From positions 1 through 59,412 of IMG/VR virus record IMGVR_UViG_3300024520_000077: a DNA stretch of 59,412 nucleotides. The stretch is one strand, 5' to 3'. The position numbers and the translations under genes were made by a program. Source of the DNA: a virus. Under the pieces are notes generated by a model. It ran no database searches, was not told the DNA's origin, and saw only the letters and a program-made list of their open reading frames with translations. Positions 53,747-59,412 of the stretch are shown piece after piece (position 1 is the first letter of the stretch; each line of letters begins with the position of its first letter).

Positions 53747-53946
53747 CGCTCGGCCTCTCGCCGCCGCTCATCGGCCCGGACCGTCTCAAGGGCTCGGGAC
53801 ACGATCGCCGCCGCATGGTCGCGGAGATCCTTCGGGGCGACGGGCCCGCGACCCCACAGGCCCTCGATCAAGTCCGCGGCGTCGCGTAGTTCCATCGCCT
53901 GCGTCGTTGCGCTCTCGACGAGGGCGGTGATCTGCGCCGGCGTCAT
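53743..53946 (-). CDS. Small helical protein, 67 aa
   Basis: ATG 53946 (ATGA). MTPAQITALVESATTQAMEL, then AAAIVSRALETVRADERRRE. No family recognised. Confidence 0.5.
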   Translation of the reverse strand: MTPAQITALVESATTQAMELRDAADLIEGLWGRGPVAPKDLRDHAAAIVSRALETVRADERRREAER

Positions 53947-54191
53947 TCGCCCGCCTCCAGGATCGCCGCCTGAAGCCCTTCCCGGGCGATGAGGTCGGCG
54001 GCGAAGGTCCGCGCGATCGGGAGCCACCGGCCGGCCACCAGGATCGCATCGACCGCGGCAGCTGCCCGGGTGGCCCTCAGCTCAGCCGTGGCGATGCGAC
54101 CGACGGCGACCGGCTGCCCGTCCTCGGTCACCGGTTCGAAGGTGACGCGCAGCCGGCCGAGGGTGGTGGCGACTTCGGCGGAGAGGATCAC
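53943..54191 (-). CDS. Small protein, 82 aa
   Basis: GTG 54191 (GTGA). ILSAEVATTLGRLRVTFEPV is beta-like, then ARTFAADLIAREGLQAAILE. Unknown. Confidence 0.5.
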   Translation of the reverse strand: MILSAEVATTLGRLRVTFEPVTEDGQPVAVGRIATAELRATRAAAAVDAILVAGRWLPIARTFAADLIAREGLQAAILEAGE

Positions 54192-54445
54192 GCGATGCTC
54201 CCGCCTGCTGCCTTAGCATCGCCACCGGCCGCGGTCACGTCGAAGGGAGAGAAGCTCTTGAGGATTCCAAGAAGGATGAAGACACCGACGACGTTCCAGA
54301 ATCCGGGGTCAAGATAGACCTCCGGGAGGAAGTAGAAATATTTGCCGCCGAGTCCGGCCTTCGTCCACAAAACCCAGAACGGGACGGATAGAGAAGCCTT
54401 GAAGACGAAGTCGAGGATCCAGCCGAGGACGGGGATGTTGTTCAT
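54188..54445 (-). CDS. Small membrane protein, 85 aa
   Basis: ATG 54445, whose ATGA overlaps a 10-codon leader ORF. Two hydrophobic segments (VLGWILDFVFKASLSVPFWV, and NVVGVFILLGILKSFSP). First gene of the operon ending with methyltransferase B. Confidence 0.55.
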   Translation of the reverse strand: MNNIPVLGWILDFVFKASLSVPFWVLWTKAGLGGKYFYFLPEVYLDPGFWNVVGVFILLGILKSFSPFDVTAAGGDAKAAGGSIA

Positions 54446-54471
54446 GATCGCTCCTTTCGCGGCGCCATCAT
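54442..54471 (-). CDS. Ten-codon leader ORF (MMAPRKERS)
   Basis: ATG ATG GCG CCG CGA AAG GAG CGA TCA TGA. The AAAGGAG ribosome site of the next gene lies inside it and its TGA overlaps the next ATG. Same plan and length as 32497-32526. Confidence 0.4.
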   Translation of the reverse strand: MMAPRKERS

Positions 54472-54486
54472 CGACGCCGGTGCCCT

Positions 54487-54515
54487 ATCCTACGCCCTCG
54501 CCGGACACGGGTCAA
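54487..54515 (-). promoter_or_regulatory. Promoter of the methyltransferase B operon
   Basis: TTGACC (54515-54510), 17-base spacer, TAGGAT (54492-54487). Confidence 0.6.
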
Positions 54516-54547
54516 GCTTTTCCGTATCGTCGCCGAACGATTTTCCC

Positions 54548-54576
54548 TTGACGGTACCGTGGTCTTTGTGTATGCT
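54548..54576 (+). promoter_or_regulatory. Leaderless rightward promoter
   Basis: TTGACG (54548-54553), 17-base spacer, TATGCT (54571-54576), then six bases to ATG 54583. Confidence 0.65.
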
Positions 54577-54582
54577 GGAACC

Positions 54583-54936
54583 ATGGAAACGCAAGATCCC
54601 ACCGAACGACTGACCCCGGTCCGCGCCCGCGTGGCCTCGGGAGACACCTCCGAGACGCGCATGATGGCGTACCTGGAGCACGACGACGACCTGCCTACCT
54701 GCCGCCTGGCGGTCTGGAAGGCATGGACAGGCTACACGAACGACGTAGCGGCGAACGCGATCGGGGTCAGCGTGCTGGTGTTCGCCAACATGCTGAACGG
54801 CACCACGGCCAGGTCAGTCCGGATCCTGGAGAAGTTCGAGCGCGCGACCGGCATCCCGGCGGCTGACTGGCTCCGGGCGACTACGGCGCCTGATCCATCG
54901 GAGGGCGCCAGGGCGGCCCAGGATGTGGTAGGATAG
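54583..54936 (+). CDS. Helix-turn-helix-like regulator, 117 aa
   Basis: ETQDPTERLTPVRARVASGD, then the central TNDVAANAIGVSVLVFANML, a plausible helix-turn-helix, followed by RSVRILEKFERATGIPAADW, as in phage repressor-like proteins. Leaderless start. First gene of the plus cluster that includes fibre-like proteins. Confidence 0.55.
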   Translation: METQDPTERLTPVRARVASGDTSETRMMAYLEHDDDLPTCRLAVWKAWTGYTNDVAANAIGVSVLVFANMLNGTTARSVRILEKFERATGIPAADWLRATTAPDPSEGARAAQDVVG

Positions 54937-54941
54937 GCCCC

Positions 54942-55841
54942 ATGCCAGTCGTCACCAAACGAATGACCCTGGGCTTTCCGGCCAAACTCAAGAATGGCAC
55001 CGCCACGGCCAGCGACGAAGAGGTAGGCGGTGAAGCCTCGAACCTCCTCCTTCCGCCCCACGACTCCGGATGGCTCGTAGATCTCGCCGACGGTGGCCCC
55101 GAGTCCGTCGTGTTCAACGTCGGCGCGGCCGTTGAGCTTAACGCGATTTGGATTGACGGCGCTCGCTGTACCGGCTTCGGCCCCGAGGATCTGCGGATCA
55201 AGATCGAGACCGCGTCGGACGTTGGCTTCACCACGGACGTCACCGACTGGACGGGCGGGCTCATCCCCTACCGAATGACGAACCCCGTGTCACCGGTGCC
55301 CTACAAAGACATGACGCAGCCCAACGTCGGGCCGACCGACGCGCAGCTCCTCCGTCATATGGCCGATGGGCGGCTGCGCTTTCTCGCCCAACAGGATACC
55401 GCGCTCGATCGCCAGTTCGTGCGCGTGACGTTCGACCACACCGCCACGCCGGCAGCGGGCCAGGAGCTCTTCGTCCCGTGGATATGGGGCGGCTGGGCCT
55501 GGACGCCGACCTTTAACCCCGACTACGGCAAGGTCGCCGTTGAGCTCCTGCCGGAGGCGAACGGCCGGCAGCTCTACAAGCTCTCGGTCACCCTCCAGGC
55601 GGTGCGCGATGACGAGATCTACCGTCGCCTCTGGACTGACTTCCTCGTCGAGGAGGGCGAAGAGAACCGCCTATGGGCCTGGCTCTTTCCCGACCAGCCC
55701 GAGCGGTTCTACGAAAACGCGTTCACGTGCCAGGCGTTCCCCGGGGCCATCGACTACGAGAGCAACTACGACGCCGACGGCCATAACACGCAGGTGCCGG
55801 TTGACCTGGTCGAGAGATTCGGCTACGAAAAACAGAGGTGA
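54942..55841 (+). CDS. Structural/fibre-like protein, 299 aa
   Basis: MPVVTKRMTLGFPAKLKNGT, then a beta-rich region with GWLVDLADGGPESVVFNVGA. The C-terminal half has WGGWAWTPTFNPDYGKVAVE and ENAFTCQAFPGAIDYESNYD. A discoidin-like or carbohydrate-binding fold is possible, but no clear family. On the opposite strand from the tail operon. Confidence 0.5.
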   Translation: MPVVTKRMTLGFPAKLKNGTATASDEEVGGEASNLLLPPHDSGWLVDLADGGPESVVFNVGAAVELNAIWIDGARCTGFGPEDLRIKIETASDVGFTTDVTDWTGGLIPYRMTNPVSPVPYKDMTQPNVGPTDAQLLRHMADGRLRFLAQQDTALDRQFVRVTFDHTATPAAGQELFVPWIWGGWAWTPTFNPDYGKVAVELLPEANGRQLYKLSVTLQAVRDDEIYRRLWTDFLVEEGEENRLWAWLFPDQPERFYENAFTCQAFPGAIDYESNYDADGHNTQVPVDLVERFGYEKQR

Positions 55842-55845
55842 CCCC

Positions 55846-56379
55846 ATGCGCTTTATAGACAAGCTCGCAGATATCGTCCTGATCATCGCTGGCCTTCTCG
55901 GCGGCGCCATCGCCCTACAGCTCATCGCGTCGTGCGCCACTGCCCCGGCAGCCGCTCAGACCCGGTCGGTGCAGGAGGCGGACCTATGCCTCGGCGGCGG
56001 CTGTGGCCAGCCGTGGTGCACTCAGCGAGGCGTCAAGACGCCCCAGCTCTTCCTCTGTGGCGAGGGCGAAGACCTGGCGCTCGAGTTCAAGAAAGAGACG
56101 GCGCTCGATACCCATTGGGTCGTGGCCTCGCCGGACGACGCCGGGGGCGACAACGACGACGACCTCACCTTCGGCACCGACACGCTCGCCGACGTCTTGG
56201 TGCTCGGCGCTGCTGGCGTCGTCACCGTGGGTGACGTGCTCGCCATGGTGCCGCGCGCGACCGCTCCGGGGTCACCGACCGACGGGATGGTCTACTACGA
56301 CTCGACCGGCTCCGACGCGGTTTGCGCCCGGATCAACGGCTCGTGGGTCGTCCTGGGCGGCGGCGGGAGTTGCGCGTGA
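55846..56379 (+). CDS. Membrane/exported fibre-like protein, 177 aa
   Basis: Membrane helix RFIDKLADIVLIIAGLLGGA then IALQLIASC. Cysteine-rich middle (DLCLGGGCGQPWCTQRG). The tail PTDGMVYYDSTGSDAVCARI, NGSWVVLGGG, is the type of C-terminus found in fibre-chaperone-like proteins (compare 16779). An exported fibre-like product. Confidence 0.5.
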   Translation: MRFIDKLADIVLIIAGLLGGAIALQLIASCATAPAAAQTRSVQEADLCLGGGCGQPWCTQRGVKTPQLFLCGEGEDLALEFKKETALDTHWVVASPDDAGGDNDDDLTFGTDTLADVLVLGAAGVVTVGDVLAMVPRATAPGSPTDGMVYYDSTGSDAVCARINGSWVVLGGGGSCA

Positions 56380-56573
56380 TCACGATCCCCGTGAGCCGAG
56401 GCGCTGCCGACGCCTTCGCCGACCCCGTGGCCCTGAAAGCCTTCGAGCGACGCGTAGCCGCGGACCTTCGGGCTCGCCTCGAGGTCGAGCTCGACAGGCT
56501 CATCGCCGCCGAGGTCCATAGGGAGCGGGCGAAGTCGTCACCGTCTGGCGTCCTCCGAGTGACCTGCTCATGA
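56376..56573 (+). CDS. Small protein, 65 aa
   Basis: GTG 56376 (GTGA). ITIPVSRGAADAFADPVALK, then LRARLEVELDRLIAAEVHRE. Helical; unknown. Confidence 0.5.
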   Translation: MITIPVSRGAADAFADPVALKAFERRVAADLRARLEVELDRLIAAEVHRERAKSSPSGVLRVTCS

Positions 56574-56860
56574 ACGACGTCACCGTCTTCGCCCTCGCGA
56601 CCGCCAACGCTCGCGGCTTCCTTGACGCCTATGACTCCTCCCATCCGGCCGGCGGATTCGAGAGGGCCGAGGCCGCGCATCGATTCTACGGCTGTTGCGA
56701 GGCCCTCGCGGAGGCCCTGAGCAAGTCGCTCGGAGGCGACGCCGCGGGGCGTGATTACGATCACCAGTTCGGCCGAAGGTACCGTCAACGCTCGCCGGCC
56801 CCGGCGCACCCTGTAGGCCGGCCGACCTGCGGGTACCACGGCTCAGGGAGGACGGCATGA
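56570..56860 (+). CDS. Small protein, 96 aa
   Basis: ATG 56570 (ATGA). NDVTVFALATANARGFLDAY, then YGCCEALAEALSKSLGGDAA. The C-terminal third is basic. Unknown. Confidence 0.5.
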   Translation: MNDVTVFALATANARGFLDAYDSSHPAGGFERAEAAHRFYGCCEALAEALSKSLGGDAAGRDYDHQFGRRYRQRSPAPAHPVGRPTCGYHGSGRTA

Positions 56861-56870
56861 GGATCTACGC

Positions 56871-56921
56871 ATGAAGACCCAGCAAAGCACGAATCCGACT
56901 TCGTGGCTCCCGCACATCTGA
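56871..56921 (+). CDS. Tiny ORF, 16 aa (weak)
   Basis: ATG AAG ACC ... MKTQQSTNPTSWLPHI. It is chained by ATGA overlap to a five-codon ORF MRIYA (56857-56874). Could be chance. The 56922-56991 interval has a GC-rich inverted repeat but no gene. Confidence 0.2.
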   Translation: MKTQQSTNPTSWLPHI

Positions 56922-56991
56922 AGCTCTGCCGCCTCGCCCATAGACAAGACGGGCGGCCGGGAACGGTCCCCGGGGGTGTGCCTCGGGGGCC

Positions 56992-57321
56992 TTACGACAG
57001 GATGACGGTGAGCGAGGCGTCAGCCGACGCTTCGAGCCGGAGGCGAATCTTGCCGGCGTTGAGGGAGATCGTCTCGGCTGCCCCTTGGTCGCTATCGATG
57101 TCGGGGTGGCCCTTGGTGAACGTCGTCCCGAGGTCGCCGGAGTATTCCACGGACAGGACGCCGCCGCCGAGGCTGCCGGCGAGCTGTAGTGTCCCCTGGC
57201 CGCCGCGCCAGTCGATCGGGTCCGTCGTGCCGTCGGCGTCGAAGGTCCACGTGTCGCGCCTCTCGGCGTTGTCCTCGTCGTCTCGGCGGCGGTCGGCGAT
57301 GAAGTTGTAGGTGATGGCCAT
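56992..57321 (-). CDS. Tail-associated protein, 109 aa
   Basis: MAITYNFIADRRRDDEDNAE, then a beta-rich body (GTLQLAGSLGGGVLSVEYSG) and KIRLRLEASADASLTVILS. Paired with the 57329 gene. A phage structural protein is likely from composition and position. Confidence 0.5.
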   Translation of the reverse strand: MAITYNFIADRRRDDEDNAERRDTWTFDADGTTDPIDWRGGQGTLQLAGSLGGGVLSVEYSGDLGTTFTKGHPDIDSDQGAAETISLNAGKIRLRLEASADASLTVILS

Positions 57322-57328
57322 GGCGTCC

Positions 57329-58033
57329 TCAGATGATGTTGAACCCCGCGTAGACGTCGATCACGACCCCTTGCGGGTTGATGACGATCACTCGGACATC
57401 GGTGCACGGCTGCATCTCGAACGGCGTCGGGAACGTCTGCTCGAGCGATGACTGGACGATCGACAGCGGAAGCGGGTTCCCCGCGTTCGTCCATCCTGCC
57501 CCAGGAAGCCGCGTCTGTAGCTGCACCCGGGCCTTTTTCGCGTCGTCCTGTCCGGCCGTCGAGAAGAAGACGGAGCCCGCGACCCACTCGAGCAGCTCGC
57601 GGCGCTCCGACCCTACGGCGAAAACGCACGTCTCGGAGACCCCGTTACCGGCCACGATGCGGCCAGCCGGAGTCCCGCCGATCGAGGCGATGATGTCGCC
57701 GGCGGGCTGTGGGATGTCGCGGTCGCCGGCCGCCACGTGAATCAGCTTGCGGATCCTGAGAACGCCGAGGCCGAGGCCCACAAAGGCCGAGACCGGCGTC
57801 AAGCCGTCCGTGGCGACGTTTTCCTTATGGATGCGACAGTCGCCGGCGCCGTGGTCGACGATGACCTCGGCGTTCACCGTCCCCACGCCGCCGCCTCCCG
57901 GGTTGTCCTCCGCGGACGTCGAGACCAGGGTGAAGACGCCGGCAGCAGCCGGAAAGGGCGTATCTGCGGCGCTGAGGCCGACGGTGGCGCCGTCGACGTT
58001 ATTGGCAAGGAGATTTCCGAAGGTGAGTGGCAT
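57329..58033 (-). CDS. Structural/tail protein, 234 aa
   Basis: ATG 58033 with GGAGG seven bases upstream. PLTFGNLLANNVDGATVGLS, central strands, and C-terminal SSLEQTFPTPFEMQPCTDVR. Its mRNA begins with the folded leader at 58045-58149. Unknown family; probable tail/fibre component. Confidence 0.5.
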   Translation of the reverse strand: MPLTFGNLLANNVDGATVGLSAADTPFPAAAGVFTLVSTSAEDNPGGGGVGTVNAEVIVDHGAGDCRIHKENVATDGLTPVSAFVGLGLGVLRIRKLIHVAAGDRDIPQPAGDIIASIGGTPAGRIVAGNGVSETCVFAVGSERRELLEWVAGSVFFSTAGQDDAKKARVQLQTRLPGAGWTNAGNPLPLSIVQSSLEQTFPTPFEMQPCTDVRVIVINPQGVVIDVYAGFNII

Positions 58034-58044
58034 AGGGGACCTCC

Positions 58045-58149
58045 GGCTCGCCGGCTGCTCTTGACTCCGAATTCCCGTGATTGCGGGCCGGTGTCGGGAA
58101 TTGAACCCCGCTTGCCCTGTGAGCACTAGTTTTACAAGGCCGGCGAGCC
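58045..58149 (-). ncRNA. Structured 5' leader (multi-branched, T-arm-like)
   Basis: The minus-strand transcript begins near 58150. GGCTCGCCGGC (58149-58139) pairs perfectly (11 bp) with GCCGGCGAGCC (58055-58045), which ends immediately before the GGAGG ribosome site. Inside are three hairpins: CTTGT...ACAGG, CGGG with a GTTCAATT loop (a tRNA T-arm-like piece), and CCCG-CAATCA-CGGG. Such a closed junction would mask the ribosome site. Folding is by eye only; a cis-regulatory or tRNA-mimic role is inferred. Confidence 0.5.
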
Positions 58150-58156
58150 TGGCTCA

Positions 58157-58185
58157 AGTGTCGCGCAAGCCGCCGCCGATGTCAA
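58157..58185 (-). promoter_or_regulatory. Promoter of the 58033 transcript
   Basis: TTGACA (58185-58180), 17-base spacer, GACACT (58162-58157). Confidence 0.5.
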
Positions 58186-58201
58186 GGCTCGTCCGTGGCG
58201 C

Positions 58202-58471
58202 TCAGCGGCGTTGCTCCATGTCCGCCCCTCCTCCCGGGCAGTGGTCCGGCGAGTACTCCAAGTCGACAGCCTCGCCGTATTGCATCCACCACATGGACCC
58301 TAGGTAGGTGTCGACGCACCGCACGTCCGATCCCGATCGTCCGCCGTCCTCGATCACGTAGACCTTCGGTGGTGGCTTCTCGGCCGGTTGGGGAGGGGCG
58401 GCGGCGGGGTTGGCGCAACCGGTCAAGATCACGACCAGGCCCACACCGATCGGGACGAGCTGCGCGCTCAT
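58202..58471 (-). CDS. Proline-rich lipoprotein, Rz1-like
   Basis: 89 residues. MSAQLVPIGVGLVVILTGC is a lipoprotein signal peptide (lipobox ILTGC). Then a proline-rich stretch ANPAAAPPQPAEKPPPKVYV and a mature end with two cysteines. Length, lipobox and prolines resemble the outer-membrane spanin Rz1, but no Rz partner overlaps it. Lysis role tentative; the holin-like 58838 gene is nearby. Confidence 0.55.
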   Translation of the reverse strand: MSAQLVPIGVGLVVILTGCANPAAAPPQPAEKPPPKVYVIEDGGRSGSDVRCVDTYLGSMWWMQYGEAVDLEYSPDHCPGGGADMEQRR

Positions 58472-58725
58472 GGCGCGAGTCCTCGGCCGGTCTCGGGATC
58501 GACTCCGGCCTTGCGGCATAGGCCCGTGGCGGCTGTCGACCCAAGACCGCACCGGGAAGACACGACTCCCCAGAAAAAGCCATCGCGCTTCCGGTGCCGG
58601 CGACCGAGCGACCTGATCAACTGGAAGAGGAGGCTTTCCGCCGACCTCATGCTCGGAAAGGCCGGCGCGTCGATCTCGGCGGCGGCGGTTGACGGGGCGG
58701 GGTGATTCGTGGGATCTTTGCTCAT
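58468..58725 (-). CDS. Small hypothetical protein, 85 aa
   Basis: ATG 58725 with AGGAGG nine bases upstream; its stop overlaps the lipoprotein start (ATGA). MSKDPTNHPAPSTAAAEIDA then basic RSLGRRHRKRDGFFWGVVS. The left terminal copy (1-147) is the same apart from the first residues. Confidence 0.55.
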   Translation of the reverse strand: MSKDPTNHPAPSTAAAEIDAPAFPSMRSAESLLFQLIRSLGRRHRKRDGFFWGVVSSRCGLGSTAATGLCRKAGVDPETGRGLAP

Positions 58726-58766
58726 GCGGGAGCCTCCTGGTTAAGGGGTCAAGGTTGCCGTAGACG

Positions 58767-58834
58767 CGGGCCGGCACACACCGGCCCGTCGTCATTCACG
58801 CAAGTCTACCACGCCCCGGGCCGCCCTGGGGCGT
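58767..58834. terminator. Two conserved hairpins, right copy
   Basis: CGGGCCGG, loop CACACA, CCGGCCCG, then a second 10-bp stem. Compared with 189-256 the loops changed but both stems are preserved, including a T-G pair in one copy and C-G in the other. Confidence 0.55.
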
Positions 58835-58837
58835 TTC

Positions 58838-59110
58838 TCATTCCCGGCGGACGCCGCTGCCGGTCGCTTCGAGCTCGCGTCGCTCCAGGCGGTCGACGCT
58901 GTCCGCCAGGCCGCGCAGGGCCACCAGGGTCGCCGTCTGGCCCTCTTCGGAGGCGCGGCAGAGCCCGAGGATTTCCTTGAGCGTGGCGGCCTTGGCCTTG
59001 TCGTGGATGCGGTCGATCTCGCGCCGGGCATCGTCGGCGGCCGATCGTCGAAAGACGCCGTAGAGGGCGACGAGGGCGACGGCGAGGGTAGACAGGCCGG
59101 CGATATCCAT
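58838..59110 (-). CDS. Holin-like protein, present only in the right repeat copy
   Basis: 90 residues from ATG 59110, two bases after the tail gene's stop. One N-terminal hydrophobic helix (LSTLAVALVALYGVFRRSA) and a charged coiled-coil tail (LADSVDRLERRELEATGSG). Resembles haemolysin-XhlA-like or class-III holins. Missing from the left repeat copy. Confidence 0.55.
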   Translation of the reverse strand: MDIAGLSTLAVALVALYGVFRRSAADDARREIDRIHDKAKAATLKEILGLCRASEEGQTATLVALRGLADSVDRLERRELEATGSGVRRE

Positions 59111-59112
59111 GT

Positions 59113-59412
59113 CTACGGCGCCGGCGTACCGCTCGCCTCGCTGCTGTCCGCGCTCTCGTCGCCGTTGCCGTTCAGGGCGCGTACCGTCCACGTGTGGAGC
59201 AAGCCGTTCGTCAGGCCGGTATGGGTGAAGCTCGTCCCGGTGATCGGCGAGCCAGGGACCAAGGACGGGAGCGAGAGGGTGTAGAAGTAGAGGTTATAGC
59301 CCGAGGCCCCGTTGATCGCGTCCCAGGTCAGCGTGGCCTCGGTGTCGCCGGTGACCACCGCGAGATTCTCCGGCGCGGCCTTGATGTCGAAGACGGAGCC
59401 CGAGACGACGAC
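59113..59412 (-). CDS. Partial second copy of the FN3 tail-protein end
   Basis: 100 codons, 5' part beyond the window. Same frame and stop (GTPAP, TAG) as the 328-3276 gene, with eight substitutions within the FN3 region, such as AAGYNLYF to ASGYNLYF and SFVHTG to SFTHTG. The stop is followed after two bases by the holin-like start. Confidence 0.8.
   Translation of the reverse strand, partial: VVVSGSVFDIKAAPENLAVVTGDTEATLTWDAINGASGYNLYFYTLSLPSLVPGSPITGTSFTHTGLTNGLLHTWTVRALNGNGDESADSSEASGTPAP

Larger units (their letters stand above)
58576..59412. repeat. Right copy of the diverged terminal repeat
   Basis: Matches 1-628: identical for the first 127 bases (58576-58702), then diverged, with an extra holin-like gene at 58838-59110 that the left copy lacks. 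The last bases correspond to position 628. Confidence 0.85.

Overview
The window reads as an essentially complete genome of a tailed double-stranded DNA phage with a long, probably siphovirus-type tail, from a GC-rich bacterial host. A terminase, portal, head-morphogenesis protein, prohead protease, HK97-type capsid, tail tube, tail chaperone pair and a 1,931-residue tape measure are all recognisable. The first ~630 bases and the last ~840 bases are two diverged copies of the same locus, so the true unit is about 58.6-58.8 kb, circular or terminally redundant. I see no integrase, DNA polymerase or clear endolysin. The host is not determined. -35/-10 boxes of TTGACN-N16 to 18-TANNNT type, AGGAGG ribosome sites and many apparently leaderless starts show only that it reads sigma70-like signals and probably tolerates leaderless mRNA.

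Layout. 1-5370 (minus): a tail protein with LamG and FN3 parts, a possible ADP-ribosyltransferase, DNA methyltransferase A and small genes. 5646-23047 (minus): tape measure, tail chaperones, tube, head-tail joining genes, capsid and protease, interrupted by a Lar-like gene at 11544 (plus). 23105-25769 (plus): a regulator, small genes, an HNH endonuclease and a cytosine methyltransferase whose 3' half is open in two frames. 25923-32500 (minus): membrane proteins, head-morphogenesis protein, portal and a chain of tiny coupled genes. 32572-32803 (plus): a promoter followed by two tRNA-like elements. 32810-41143 (minus): terminase, a duplicated gene pair, lipoproteins and a methyltransferase split by an endonuclease gene on the other strand. 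41369-48617 (minus): small terminase candidate, RusA-like resolvase, replication-like protein with a GIY-YIG-type insertion, OB-fold-like protein and PD-(D/E)XK nuclease. 48985-52255 (plus): small accessory genes. 52263-54445 (minus): methyltransferase B and small genes. 54583-56860 (plus): a regulator and structural or exported genes. 56992-59412 (minus): tail or fibre genes behind a folded leader, a lipoprotein, a holin-like protein and the second copy of the FN3 tail end.

Genes are packed with ATGA, GTGA or TTGA stop-start overlaps, which I used to choose many starts. Notable features are a leaderless-promoter set with a shared inverted repeat, an early-promoter family with a conserved upstream extension, two 10-codon leader ORFs, several nuclease-linked methyltransferases, and several recent duplications.
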